This document shows positions 34,501 to 44,700 of a stretch of DNA of 64,000 nt, piece after piece. The notes below the pieces were generated by a model. The model worked only from the letters and a program-made list of their open reading frames with translations. It was not told where the DNA came from and made no database searches. Position 1 is the first letter of the stretch, and each line of letters begins with the position of its first letter. The DNA is from Nematostella vectensis (lineage: Eukaryota > Cnidaria > Anthozoa > Actiniaria > Edwardsiidae), in assembly GCF_932526225.1 (NCBI RefSeq), contig NC_064035.1:1921501-1985500 (forward strand), in the 5' to 3' direction. The position numbers and the translations under genes are program-made.

Positions 34501-37500
34501 TCTTGTTCCATCTTTTAATATCTCCCAAATGACCCTTAACTAATTTAACATACTGTGATAATTGTAAGCTGCAACAAGAAAGTAATAATCTCTGGATGAA
34601 ACAATTGTCAACAGCTTTTAATTTTGTTTCTTTATAAAAGCATGGGAGATGTATTATAATATAATTAAGGAAATTCACTTCTCCCTATCTAACATATGAT
34701 GAAAATACCAACATTACCTTTCTTCCAAGTACAAGCATCTGTCCATTGAACACAGCTATTGTCTGGTAACAAGCATGCTCACTAGCAGCCACCTGTAACC
34801 GAAAGCTCTATTTAAAAGGCCAACTGGAGCAATGATATGTACCTTCAAAGCTCTATTCAAGAGGCCAACTGGAGCAATGATATGTACCTTCAAAGCTCTA
34901 TTCAAGAGGCCAACTAGAACAAGTACATGTACCTTCAAAGCCCTATTCAAATGGGCAACTGGAGAAAGCACATGTACCTTTGAAGCCCTATTCAAAAGGG
35001 CAACTGGAGCAAGTACATGTACCTTCAAAACCCTATTCAAAAGGGCAACTGGATCAAGTATATGTACCTTTAAAGCCCTATTCAAAAGGCCAACTGGAGC
35101 AAGTACATGTACCTTTGAAGCCATATTCAAAAGGCCAACTGGAGCAAGTACATGTACCTTTGAAGCCCTATTCAAAAGGGCAACTGGAGCAAGTACATGT
35201 ACCTTCAAAACCCTATTCAAAAGGGCAACTGGATCAAGTATATGTACCTTTAAAGCCCTATTCAAAAGGCCAACTGGAGCAAGTACATGTACCTTTAACA
35301 CTCTATTCAAAAAGGCAACTGGAGCATGTAAGTATACCTCAAAAGCTCTATTCAAGAGGGCAACTGGAGCAAGTACATGTACCTTCAAAGTTCTATTCAA
35401 GAGGGCAACTGGATCAAGTACATGTACCTTCAAAGCCCTATTCAAAAAGGCACTTGGAGCAAATACATGTACCTTTAAAGCTCTATTTAAAAGACCAACT
35501 GAAGCAAGTAAGTATACCTTTAAAGCCCTATTCAAAAGGCCAACTAGAGCAAGTACATGTACCTTTAACGCTCTATTCAAAAGACCAACTGGAGCAAGTA
35601 CATGTACCTTTAAAGCTCTATTCAAAAGACCAACTGAAGCAAGTAAGTATACCTTTAAAGCCCTATTCAAAAGGGCAACTGGAGCAAGTAAATGTACCTT
35701 CAAAGCCCTATTCAAAAGGCCAACTGGAGCAAGTACATGTACCTTCAAAGCTATATTTAAAACGGCAACTGAGGCAAGTAAGTGTACCTTCAAAGCTGTA
35801 TTTAAAAGAGCAAAGCTCTATTTAACTTACCAAAGCTTTGCTAACATTTCCACCAGTTGACAATGACTTGAAATAGCTGCTGCTGTATACCAACTGGACA
35901 CTGCTTAAATCTACTATCTAAAAAAAGAAAACTAGTTATTACAGTATTGGTTCTGTTATGTAAACATGTGTTTAGCCAGACCAATTCAAAATTACCTTTT
36001 TTATTTGGTTTGACTGTTCAAAAAATTTTAGCACACTCACATAACATATAGGAACACAAACCTCAAGTTCTTCCATTGATCGAACGTCCAATACATGAAG
36101 CCTTTCTAGAGAGTCTATGGCAGCCATCACATGCGGGTTGAGCCACTACAACCACAAGTACGGTTTGGAGCAAACACATTTATCAACAATGAATTGAAAA
36201 GTACCACACTACAATCACACAGCAATGAACAGTGACTTACAAAAAATGGACTTTGCTCTAGTAAATTTAATTTTATTGCAGGTAAAACTGCAGATTGACA
36301 GGACTTTGTGCCCCTTTGTTCAATTTCACTATGTTTCCATGAATGAAGGTGATCTCATTGAGATCTTACGAGTTAGGTCACACTGATGTACTCACATTTA
36401 GAGCAATCAGTTTGTAGTCCACCTCTACCCTCTGAAGGAACATGAACTTGACATCTTTTTCACTACGGCAATGAGCCTTTGAAATAGATAAAAAAAATAG
36501 ATTAACAAGATAATTATTATATTATCCACATTGGCTCACATGGCCTATCAGCCTGAATGGAATCAATAAATAAACAGGATATATTCCATACCTCAGGGTA
36601 ACAATAAGCCGTTGCAAAAAATTAATGATCCATAAGCCAGACATTCCCAGTCATTGCCATTTTGCCTAAAATCTCTAGGCATAAAATGTGTTTGGCTTCA
36701 TCTTGATGGGACAATGTCAGTCAGCCACAACCTCAGTTTTAGCCATCACAGGTGGCCCAGTGTGTTAGTGTGACAGTTCATGGGGCCTCTAACCTATACT
36801 AAGACAAGCTTCCTGGTCGAGACATGGGTAGTATGTGTCTCTCTTGTTTTTCGGTACTAATTTAAACTTATTGAACATATGTGAGCTTATTAGCAGCTTG
36901 TTCTCCTCAGTTCCAGGATGAGCCATTAGGGTTTTAAATATGAAATGCTTAGAACAAGGTTGATACTGTTTACCATAATGCTAAATAAAAACTATCATAT
37001 ATTTTATAATAGATATTCATAAATCTCAATTTTTTTTTTGGATACAAATGCACCTTGCCCTGAGAACAACAACATACCTGATAAAAGTAAATACAACCCC
37101 CTCTGCCAAATGCCAGCACCTAAAAAAAAGCCATCTTATTATGACATGTATAAAGCTCTTATTGAGCAAGTGTGCAGGCCGTACAGTAACTTAAGACACA
37201 ATAACTTTTCCATCATTTAAAAGCCCAAGAGTGTAGCACTTCGAGAATTGTTTTGTTCGTGAGCGAGCAGTAGGGAGATGAAAGACTACTAAATCAACCA
37301 ATGAGAGTACACACAGCATCATAGCTGTTTGATAACATATATAATATAATATAATATAATATAATATAATATAATATAATATAATATAATATAATATAAT
37401 ATAATATAATATAATATAATATAATATAATATAATATAATATAATATAATATAATATAATATAATATAATATAATATAATATAATATAATATAATATAAT

Positions 37501-39860
37501 ATAATATAATATAATATAATATAATATAATATAATATAATATAATATAATATAATATAATATAATATAATAGAGAAGATAATCATCATGCTGACGTCAAT
37601 ATTACCACACAGTATTGTTGCTAATGTTTTAACTGCCAAAAAAACCTGTCGGTTTGCTAAGTAAAATGCCTCAGTAGTAAGCTACAGGCTATTCATAATT
37701 TTCAGATTTCTATGTCTCATGCGTGCTTCCAGTAGGTAATGTAACAATGAATATCACAGCATTTTCAGCCATAAACATTTACTGCCCTGTGTTTAGACGA
37801 ATTTCAACAAATCAAGTCACCTAATACTGTATATAACACAAAATCATATTTCACACAAAGATATTTACCGGGTCAATGACTTTATGAGAGGCCACCTGGA
37901 TGATGGCGAATTGCCAGGAGAGGAGAGGCAGGGAGTCTGATGGACCCTGCGAAACATGCACACTGCGTGTTAATACACTTTATCATCTTATTATCTACAA
38001 ATATCAAGTATCTAGAAAACTCATACTAAAAAACATACCTGTAAGCGATGTGTGAATAACACCTCCATTGTTGGTTTAAGAGTCAAAACAAGAACCTGTA
38101 GTAAATAGAAGGAGATGCTTCGCACAAAAAAAAAAGAAAATGTATCAAGAGAAAGCATTGTATAGCCTGTAAACAACTGATTCTTTTGAGTACAGCTAGT
38201 GGCATACAGTACACTAAGAACAGCATAAGAACATTACTGTATATTATGGTTTTTATAAGAGACATATTTTGCACATTGCATACTGTAGGGAAGAACGGCC
38301 ATTGACTGGCAAAAAAAACACAAAGCAACAATCAGCTTTTGGCCTCACAGTCTAGATTGAATCATAGACCAATCGGCCTCAAGGTCTAATTGATAAAAAC
38401 ATTGTGTAACAGGGCTGTCAGTTTGTCACTACCTAAAAGTGGGGTACAGGCAAGTAGAGGGAGAGGTCCAGGGGGCATATCCCCTTCCCCTTCCCAAATT
38501 CGCTATGCTTCATGTTTATTTTAAATTCTAGCTATGAAGTCACAATATACACTAAAAAACTTCTAAAATTTAAGGATCAGAGACATTGTGGAAATAAAAA
38601 TGCAAACTGCCCATTTGTAGCATGGCAAGAAGAAGGCGTAAGCTCTTAGAACCTTTGTGAGAGTTGCGAGGGCCAGCATGGAGAACTCGTACATAGGGTG
38701 GTCCTTCATTCCTTGATGCATATGCAAGGGAGCAAGAGTGCAGACTTCTCCTCGGCTGGGAATGAAAAAGATCTGAGTATCTCAGTCCTGGGGAGTACTT
38801 TAAATGCTTCATGATACACTACTCAATTATAAACCTAGTTTCAATCAAATCAACTTGTTTTGTTCAGTCTGTGTTGCCATGTGTAGTTGTGCTATTTGAT
38901 ATTTTAGGAAAAATACTGCACTAAACTCTCAATGACTTGACAGTACCTTCCAGAAAAAAGACATGTTGATTCATAGCTCCTGACGCCAATCAACCTCCTA
39001 TCAGGCATTCAATAGAAGACATTGCAGAAAAACAACATAAGTGTCAGCAGAAAGTGTTATTTTGGGAGGAGAATTTCTTTAAATCATATTTTAAAAACAG
39101 TTTTTTTTGGGGGGGGGGGGGGTGGCATGCGTAAGCCCTTTCTCTCTCACACTCCATGCTGCTAATGCCAAATACAGTATGAATAGTTTTTTTTGTCTCA
39201 ATCAGTTCAACCTGACTCAAATACATAATACTATCGATATATGATGTAATGATAAAATGATATAACATGATATGCTATGTCAATGACAGAACCACTCACT
39301 TGAAGCTAAGCACAAACACAGATATAACATGATATGTCAATGACAGAACCACTCACTTGAAGCTAAGCACAAACACAGATATAACATGATATGTCAATGA
39401 CAGAACCACTCACTTGAAGCTAAGCACAAACACAGATATAACATGATATGTCAATGACAGAACCACTCACTTGAAGCTAAGCACAAACACAGATCCGCCA
39501 CTGTAACTACAGAAGGCAACAGTTGGGTCATCTGTGAACTGAACATTAAAAAAAAATAACAAACAGTCAAAAGAAAAAAAAATATATTTTTTTTGTGCTT
39601 TGCCTGCACAATTTTTGAATGCGCCTGATTGAATAAACAAAAAAGTTGCATGTGTATTTGTGTTGGGCCTTATAGGAAGCATCAGCTATAATAATACCCT
39701 AACATGAAGAACAGCAGAGCCAATAGGATGTGCATCTAAGATAGTCCTTAGGAAGCATCAACTATAATAATACCCTAACATGAAGAACAGCAGAGCCAAT
39801 AGGATGTGCATCTAAGATAGTCCTTAGCAACTTGCCAGACTGAAGATCCCACATACATAT
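11385..39860 (-). CDS. VPS8: VPS8, CORVET complex subunit (44 of its exons; 5' end outside window)
   Basis: Vps8 is the CORVET-specific subunit that binds active Rab5 and tethers early endosomes for fusion. I joined 44 exons with GT-AG borders. Total coding length is 3,573 nt, phase is continuous throughout, and the result is 1,190 residues plus stop. The order of segments matches animal VPS8 as I remember it: WDL-type propeller blades first (ICMWDLQSGKLL, FTDDPTVAFC), then alpha-solenoid (LYDAILYVYNRG, LLVYISCCLAGRAYP), clathrin-like repeat (ATAYLLEKAGD), RING-H2 (about residues 1040-1086) and a conserved C-terminus (SIFQDENFKLQL). Human VPS8 is about 1,430 residues, so about 240 N-terminal residues lie beyond base 64,000. 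Exon positions are in the next entries. Nearly every large intron carries its own minisatellite. Confidence 0.95.
12000..12600. repeat. 35-bp minisatellite copying the donor of a VPS8 RING exon
   Basis: About 17 copies. On the - strand each unit is the last 24 nt of the exon at 12567-12726 (GCTAGTGGTGATATGGGG, then TCAAGG) followed by GTAAGGATGTC or GTGAGGATGTC. Every copy therefore carries a 5' splice site. Thirty-five is not a multiple of three, so use of a distal copy would usually shift the frame. Confidence 0.95.
12800..13080. repeat. 62-63-bp repeat copying the donor of the other VPS8 RING exon
   Basis: Four copies counting the real junction. On the - strand each holds AGTAGCCATACTAAG|GTAAGCACTG, the last bases of the exon at 13054-13223 plus its 5' splice site. 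Copies start near 12858, 12920, 12983 and 13046. Confidence 0.92.
13560..18870. repeat. 58-64-bp minisatellite with higher-order structure in a VPS8 intron
   Basis: About 85 copies of a unit containing GGGGATGGTCTCTCAGTTAC, TTCTATAGAAG and TAGCTAAAAACAC. Length variants lack GTTCTTC or two bases of GTCATAGC. Blocks repeat at 696 bp (14545, 15241, 15937) and at 932 bp (16860, 17792). It starts about 10 nt from the acceptor of the exon at 13474-13554 and does not copy exon sequence. Confidence 0.96.
18871..19096. other. VPS8 intron remainder
   Basis: Unique AT-rich DNA between the 64-bp array and the exon at 19097. Confidence 0.5.
19097..24936 (-). CDS. VPS8: VPS8 exons for the clathrin-repeat half
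   Basis: Exons 19097-19179, 19306-19384, 19543-19619, 19915-19975, 20226-20315, 20827-20971, 21131-21180, 22143-22232, 22995-23093, 23443-23527, 23612-23694 and 24880-24936. They encode LCQRNSARM, ALWFPLLETVMAP, TAYLLEKAGDVQGAF, the YIELMCNYETDE segment and YRVCELLYEK, all typical of VPS8 as remembered. The exon at 19543 uses an acceptor at CACAG|AACTG, the only choice that keeps phase with the exon at 19915. The exon at 22995 has an unusual donor, GTCATT. Confidence 0.9.
20520..20660. repeat. C-rich low-complexity tract
   Basis: CCACCACCCACCCC-type sequence within the VPS8 intron between exons 20226 and 20827. No coding or RNA feature is visible. Confidence 0.6.
21170..22085. repeat. 40-bp minisatellite copying a VPS8 3' splice site
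   Basis: About 22 copies. On the - strand each unit includes TATCTCATAG|ACCAATCCATC: the acceptor AG of the exon at 21131-21180 plus its first 11 nt, with CACGTGACATGTTA upstream. This is the one array that copies an acceptor rather than a donor. Confidence 0.95.
22233..22994. other. VPS8 intron without repeats
   Basis: Unique AT-rich DNA between exons 22143-22232 and 22995-23093. Nothing else is supported. Confidence 0.5.
23720..24875. repeat. 21-bp minisatellite in a VPS8 intron
   Basis: About 54 copies of, on the - strand, GACAGGTCTTGTAATGTACG-type units. It starts within about 20 nt of the donor CAG|GTACTTG of the exon at 24880, and CAGGTCTTG in each unit resembles that junction, so a donor origin is possible but not clear. 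A 21-bp period keeps several frames open for 290-470 codons; none is a gene. Confidence 0.95.
25065..25592. repeat. 32-bp minisatellite in a VPS8 intron
   Basis: About 16 copies of TTTTGGAATTCCGAAAGTAG plus GGGGTTTGGCAG, each with an EcoRI site, with two short variants carrying AAGAAAGCACGGGGG. It is not adjacent to an exon. Confidence 0.95.
25593..26412. other. VPS8 intron remainder
   Basis: AT-rich intronic DNA with a G tract at about 26219-26245. Nothing codes. Confidence 0.5.
26413..34792 (-). CDS. VPS8: VPS8 exons for the central alpha-solenoid
   Basis: Exons 26413-26502, 26576-26654, 27132-27166, 27439-27512, 28284-28329, 29022-29137, 30349-30400, 30527-30616, 31373-31455, 32085-32125, 32442-32540, 33781-33827, 33979-34071, 34157-34203, 34274-34364, 34435-34470 and 34718-34792. 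Recognisable segments are LFTFLARQLAKHD, YPYVRTLLQFNTQEFLNVL, LLVYISCCLAGRAYPVG, LYDAILYVYNRGM, FLECLQPYILSD and FYNGTAKAVVG. The 41-nt exon at 32085 and the 35-nt exon at 27132 are very short but needed for phase. Confidence 0.92.
26655..27131. other. VPS8 intron without repeats
   Basis: Unique AT-rich sequence between exons 26576 and 27132; no feature seen beyond the splice sites. Confidence 0.5.
27530..27940. repeat. 50-bp minisatellite beside a VPS8 acceptor
   Basis: Eight near-identical copies of a unit with ATGTGTCTGGTAACATCTTC and ACTAGTAATGCTGGTCGTG. It begins about 25 nt upstream of the acceptor of the exon at 27439-27512. Confidence 0.95.
28498..29040. repeat. 85-91-bp repeat copying a VPS8 exon end and donor
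   Basis: Six copies plus a diverged seventh. On the - strand each contains CAAGATATAGTCACACAAGT, GAAGTCACAG|GTAACATTA and a C or G tract of variable length. The first two parts are the last ~36 nt of the exon at 29022-29137 and its 5' splice site. Confidence 0.93.
29140..30185. repeat. 23-bp minisatellite running up to a VPS8 acceptor
   Basis: About 45 copies of CAATCACCACATGTTAGGTC plus ACA. The end nearest the exon at 29022-29137 degenerates into its acceptor region (AGCATGTTGATTATTTG, then ATTCAG), so the 3' splice site may itself be built from a repeat unit. Confidence 0.93.
30759..31349. mobile_element. 591-bp MITE with 6-bp target-site duplication
   Basis: It begins CAGGGCTTCTGGATTTAC and ends with the inverted form of CAGAGCTTCTGGTATTAC. 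TCAGGT flanks both sides (30753-30758 and 31350-31355). The inside is rich in GCGTAAT subrepeats and has no coding frame. A second copy, interrupted and in the opposite orientation, begins at 40000. Confidence 0.85.
31955..32060. repeat. Hexanucleotide microsatellite
   Basis: About 13 repeats of ACAATG followed by AACAAT and AAT runs, in the VPS8 intron just past the donor of the exon at 32085. Confidence 0.95.
32595..33800. repeat. 42-43-bp minisatellite copying a VPS8 donor
   Basis: About 28 copies. On the - strand each has CTGGCTATACAAAAAAC|GTAAGTAATTC, matching the end of the exon at 33781-33827 (TTGGCTATTCAAAAAAC|GTTAGTAATTC). The copies carry GTAAGT or GTATGT, better donors than the exon's own GTTAGT. 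The 42-bp period preserves frame for the nearest copies. Confidence 0.95.
34797..35829. repeat. 45-bp minisatellite forming an entire VPS8 intron
   Basis: About 23 copies fill the whole intron between exons 34718-34792 and 35831-35917, reaching within a few bases of both splice sites. On the - strand the unit has GCTTTGAAGGTACATGTACT and CCAGTTGGCCTTTTGAATA. GCTTTG plus GTA echoes the donor AAAGCTTTG|GTAAGT. Frames stay open on both strands for over 280 codons, but these are repeat artefacts. Confidence 0.95.
35831..39860 (-). CDS. VPS8: VPS8 exons for the end of the beta-propeller
   Basis: Exons 35831-35917, 36062-36145, 36396-36476, 37078-37119, 37869-37946, 38039-38095, 38653-38755, 38947-38997, 39471-39538 and 39774-39860. 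They encode ICMWDLQSGKLLRTILDAHP, FTDDPTVAFCSYSGGSVF, RGEVCTLAPLHM, VLAFGRGGCIYFY, LNPHVMAAID and TGGNVSKAL. At 38653 the donor is GTTCTA and at 39774 it is GTATTA, both weak. The exon at 39774 starts at phase 0, so the upstream exon must end on a full codon; the array starting at 41753 supplies such an end (CGHARGQ). Confidence 0.92.
36477..37077. other. VPS8 intron without repeats
   Basis: Unique AT-rich sequence between exons 36396 and 37078; nothing else seen. Confidence 0.5.
37340..37570. repeat. Pentanucleotide microsatellite (ATAAT)n
   Basis: About 46 perfect repeats in the VPS8 intron between exons 37078 and 37869. Confidence 0.97.
38096..38652. other. VPS8 intron without repeats
   Basis: Unique sequence between exons 38039 and 38653. 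No gene or repeat identified. Confidence 0.5.
39260..39490. repeat. 57-bp repeat copying a VPS8 donor
   Basis: Four near-identical copies counting the real junction (phase points at 39297, 39354, 39411, 39468). On the - strand each holds TGTTTGTGCTTAGCTTCAA|GTGAGTGG, the end of the exon at 39471-39538 and its 5' splice site. Confidence 0.95.
39675..39826. repeat. 76-bp duplication of a VPS8 exon end and donor
   Basis: Two copies (39675-39750 and 39751-39826), differing at about one base. Each contains the last ~53 nt of the exon at 39774-39860 (encoding RTILDAHPIGSAVLHVR), the donor GTATTA and about 22 nt of intron. It looks like the first step of the process that made the larger arrays. Confidence 0.95.
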
Positions 39861-39999
39861 CTGAAAAATTACAATAATAAACAAGATTAGAATAAAACCT
39901 TAAATGATTGATATCTAATTGTTATTTTGTCAACTACCCCCTACAAAGTAGAGAGCACCGTAGCATACAAGTAGACATAGAATAACAGCACTCTATCAT

Positions 40000-41757
40000 C
40001 AGGGCTTCTGGAATTACGTGGAAAAAACTATCTCAGGACCCGAAATTATCCCCAAAAGTACCCCAACTGATCCCGGGACCCGAAACAATCCCCAAGAGTC
40101 CCCGAAATGAACCCCAAGGAATTGCAAAAATGGACAAACAAAAGGAATGTGGAAGGATTGGCTTTCAGTTTTAAAAACATATGAAACATTAGCGTCATTT
40201 TTGTTACTATCCAGAAATTTGAATTAACTAAAACCATAGTATTAAGATTTTTATATACGACTGCGCGGGAAATACAGCTTTCGACAGCTTGGTTAAGTCA
40301 GCAATTGGGGTCAAATAAAGATTCCCGTGATGGTAATTTGAAGAACCAGGCGTGAATAAATAATTTATACATAACAAGCCATAAACGAATGTCTCCACAG
40401 ATTAGACATGCATCTGCTTTCCCGTAGGAAAATGTTTTTTTGTGTTCGGTGAATGAAAGACCTATCATAAAGAGAGATAGAGAGAAATCATGCAGTGGTG
40501 TACGCACTACTACATAAGGAAATTCAAAACTCACATATTGCTTTCAACAAAAGCCACATCTCTTAATATTTTGCAACGGTAGTAAAAGGGTTGTCCGAGT
40601 GCATTACTCAGTGAGCTTTTGTCATTCCATCCATTCCATCTTCTCGGCCAAACCGGCTGTCGGTAAATATTCGCTCGTGTGAACATGGATTTTGTGGTGT
40701 AAAACACATTTGGTTGTCAAATGAATATAGATTTTTAGGGGTGATGTTTACCGGAAACGAGATTTATATTGTCAGAGTCATGTGTTGGAACTGCAAATGT
40801 TTCGAAAGTCAAAAGTTTGGCTGTTCTGAGCAAGGCTGTGCTTTGGCTGTGCTATGCTTATGTTGTACTCCTTTCAGTAGCAATTAAAAGTTGTGTATTT
40901 GTTTTGGACTCTGTTTATGGGTTTACCGCCGGGGCAATGTAATAAATGAAGTATTGTAATGGAATTTAAGTTTTTTATGTAATGTTATTTAGAAATAGAT
41001 TCGCTGTCAACCCTTAATTATGCTTTAAGAATTGGAAGTGCTTTCTTCTGCTTTCCCTTTGTCCATTACCGAAATTCTGTGGGGTTGATTTCAGGGACTC
41101 CTCGGTATCGTTTCGGGTCCCGGGATCAGTTGAGGTACTTTTGGGGATAATTTCGGGTCCTGGGATTGTTTTGGGTCCTGGGATCATTTCGGGTCCTGTA
41201 CAGGATTCTTTGCTAAATTACGCGCTAAATTACGCGGAAAATCAATCATCAAGTGCTAAATTACGCTGGATTCTGAAATACATTTTTCTTTAAAAATCAA
41301 AGGGATTCTTCACTAAGTTAAGTGCTAAATTACACGGAATATCAATTGCTACGCCCAAACTACATTATTTTGTACCGAAGGAAAGCACGAAATTACTTGA
41401 AAAGGTTTTTTTTTCGCGAAAATATCTTAGGCAAGTTTTCATTGGATCCTAGCCACCAGCCAATTAAAAAAGGTATTTTATTATTAGTCCCAGGCCTTCG
41501 CAGCAAAGAACGCCTAGTCATGTTATTAATTTCCGAAATTCAGTTCAAAATATCGCACTCTTACGAAGAATATCTGTCTTTTTTTACGAGAAATAGAGGT
41601 AAAAACCCTAAAACAAAACACATCAGCTGTGCACTTTAATGTTTTGTCTTTCAAAATTTAGCCAAATGACGCAGGATTATGCAGAAATTTGTTGATTACG
41701 CGGAGAAAGCCAAATTATGCACTTCCGCACAAGCGCGTAATCCCTAAGAGTACACAA
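40000..41757. mobile_element. Second MITE copy, split by a nested insertion, right end merged into the 47-bp array
   Basis: It starts CAGGGCTTCTGGAATTACG at 40000 after TATCAT (39994-39999). From about 41210 it matches the 591-bp MITE at 30759 in reverse orientation (AGGATTCTTTGCTAAATTAC onward). Near 41741-41757 the end CACAAGCGCGTAATCC passes directly into the satellite. Removing the nested insertion leaves about 585 bp, the size of the intact copy. Confidence 0.8.
40031..41205. mobile_element. Nested element with long terminal inverted repeats
   Basis: The arm at 40031-40086 (CTCAGGACCCGAAATTATCC and so on) and the arm at 41110-41165 are inverted copies matching at about 54 of 56 positions. 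The right arm is followed by two partial repeats of TTTCGGGTCCTG. The inside shows no convincing coding frame. It interrupts the MITE between AAAAAACTAT and AGGATTCTTTGC. Confidence 0.75.
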
Positions 41758-44700
41758 GCGTGTAATTCCCTGTATCACGTACCTGCCCCCTTGCATGTCC
41801 ACAAGCGTGTAATTCCCTGTATCATGTACCTACCCCCTTGCATGTCCACAAGCGTGTAATTCCCTGTATCATGTACCTGCCCCCTTGCATGTCCACAAGC
41901 GTGTAATTCCCTGTATCATGTACCTGCCCCCTTGCATGTCCACAAGCGTGTAATTCCCTGTATCACGTACCTGCCCCCTTGCATGTCCACAAGCGTGTAA
42001 TTCCCTGTATCACGTACCTGCCCCCTTGCATGTCCACAAGCGTGTAATTCCCTGTATCACGTACCTGCCCCCTTGCATGTCCACAAGCGTGTAATTCCCT
42101 GTATCACGTACCTGCCCCCTTGCATGTCCACAAGCGTGTAATTCCCTGTATCACGTAAATGCCCCCTTGCATGTCCACAAGCGTGTAATTCCCTGTATCA
42201 TGTACCTGCCCCCTTGCATGTCCACAAGGCGTGTAATTCCCTGTATCATGTGCCTACCCCCTTGCATGTCCACAAGCGCGTAATTCCCTGTATCATGTAC
42301 CTACCCCCTTGCATGTCCACAAGGCGTGTAATTCCCTGTATCATGTACCTACCCCCTTGCATGTCCACAAGGCGTGTAATTCCCTGTATCACGTACCTAC
42401 CCCCTTGCATGTCCACAAGCAAGTAATTCCCTGTATCACGTACCTACCCCCTTGCATGTCCACAAGCGTGTAATTCCCTGTATCATGTACCTACCCCCTT
42501 GCATGTCCACAAGCGTGTAATTCCCTGTATCATGTACCTACCCCCTTGCATGTCCACAAGGCGTGTAATGCCCTGTATCATGTACCTGCCCCCTTGCATG
42601 TCCACAAGCGTGTAATTCCCTGTATCATGTACCTGCCCCCTTGCATGTAGCGCGTAATTCCCTGTATCACGTACCTGCCCCCTTGCATGTCCACAAGCGT
42701 GTAATTCCCTGTATCATGTACCTGCCCCCTTGCATGTCCACAAGGCGTGTAATTCCCTGTATCATGTACCTGCCCCCTTGCATGTCCACAAGCGTGTAAT
42801 TCCCTGTATCATGTACCTACCCCCTTGCATGTCCACAAGGCGTGTAATTCCCTGTATCATGTACCTACCCCCTTGCATGTCCACAAGCGTGTAATTCCCT
42901 GTATCATGTACCTACCCCCTTGCATGTCCACAAGGCGTGTAATTCCCTGTATCATGTACCTGCCCCCTTGCATGTCCACAAGCGTGTAATGCCCTGTATC
43001 ATGTACCTGCCCCCTTGCATGTCCACAAGGCGTGTAATTCCCTGTATCATGTACCTGCCTCCTTGCATGTCCACAAGCGTGTAATTCCCTGTATCATGTA
43101 CCTGCCCCCTTGCATGTCCACAAGCGTGTAATGCCCTGTATCATGTACCTGCCCCCTTGCATGTCCACAAGGCGTGTAATTCCCTGTATCATGTACCTGC
43201 CTCCTTGCATGTCCACAAGCGTGTAATTCCCTGTATCATGTACCTGCCTCCTTGCATGTCCACAAGGCGTGTAATTCCCTGTATCATGTACCTACCCCCT
43301 TGCATGTCCACAAGCGTGTAATTCCCTGTATCATGTACCTGCCCCCTTGCATGTCCACAAGCGTGTAATTCCCTGTATCATGTACCTACCCCCTTGCATG
43401 TCCACAAGCGTGTAATTCCCTGTATCATGTACCTACGCCCTTGCATGTCCACAAGCGTGTAATTCCCTGTATCATGTACCTACCCCCTTGCATGTCCACA
43501 AGGCGTGTAATTCCCTGTATCATGTACCTGCCCCCTTGCATGTCCACAAGCGTGTAATGCCCTGTATCATGTACCTGCCCCCTTGCATGTCCACAAGGCG
43601 TGTAATTCCCTGTATCATGTACCTGCCTCCTTGCATGTCCACAAGCGTGTAATTCCCTGTATCATGTACCTGCCCCCTTGCATGTCCACAAGCGTGTAAT
43701 GCCCTGTATCATGTACCTGCCCCCTTGCATGTCCACAAGGCGTGTAATTCCCTGTATCATGTACCTGCCTCCTTGCATGTCCACAAGCGTGTAATTCCCT
43801 GTATCATGTACCTGCCTCCTTGCATGTCCACAAGGCGTGTAATTCCCTGTATCATGTACCTACCCCCTTGCATGTCCACAAGCGTGTAATTCCCTGTATC
43901 ATGTACCTGCCCCCTTGCATGTCCACAAGCGTGTAATTCCCTGTATCATGTACCTGCCCCCTTGCATGTCCACAAGCATGTAATTCCCTGTATCATGTAC
44001 CTACCCCCTTGCATGTCCACAAGGCGTGTAATTCCCTGTATCATGTACCTACCCCCTTGCATGTCCACAAGGCGTGTAATTCCCTGTATCATGTACCTGC
44101 CCCCTTGCATGTCCACAAGCGTGTAATTCCCTGTATCATGTACCTACCCCCTTGCATGTCCACAAGGCGTGTAATTCCCTGTATCATGTACCTACCCCCT
44201 TGCATGTCCACAAGCGTGTAATTCCCTGTATCATGTACCTACCCCCTTGCATGTCCACAAGGCGTGTAATTCCCTGTATCATGTACCTACCCCCTTGCAT
44301 GTCCACAAGCGTGTAATTCCCTGTATCATGTACCTACCCCCTTGCATGTCCACAAGCGTGTAATTCCCTGTATCATGTACCTACCCCCTTGCATGTCCAC
44401 AAGCGTGTAATTCCCTGTATCATGTACCTACCCTCTTGCATGTCCACAAGCGTGTAATTCCCTGTATCATGTACCTACCCCCTTGCATGTCCACAAGGCG
44501 TGTAATTCCCTGTATCATGTACCTACCCCCTTGCATGTCCACAAGGCGTGTAATTCCCTGTATCATGTACCTACCCCCTTGCATGTCCACAAGCGTGTAA
44601 TTCCCTGTATCATGTACCTACCCCCTTGCATGTCCACAAGCGTGTAATTCCCTGTATCATGTACCTACCCCCTTGCATGTCCACAAGCATGTAATTCCCT

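Noticed and set aside
34756-35860. Frames of 281-345 codons on both strands
   Set aside because: Products of a 45-bp period; the true VPS8 frame reads through the flanking exons differently.
41322-41639. 105-codon + strand frame
   Set aside because: Lies inside the MITE copy; the intact copy at 30759 has no corresponding frame.
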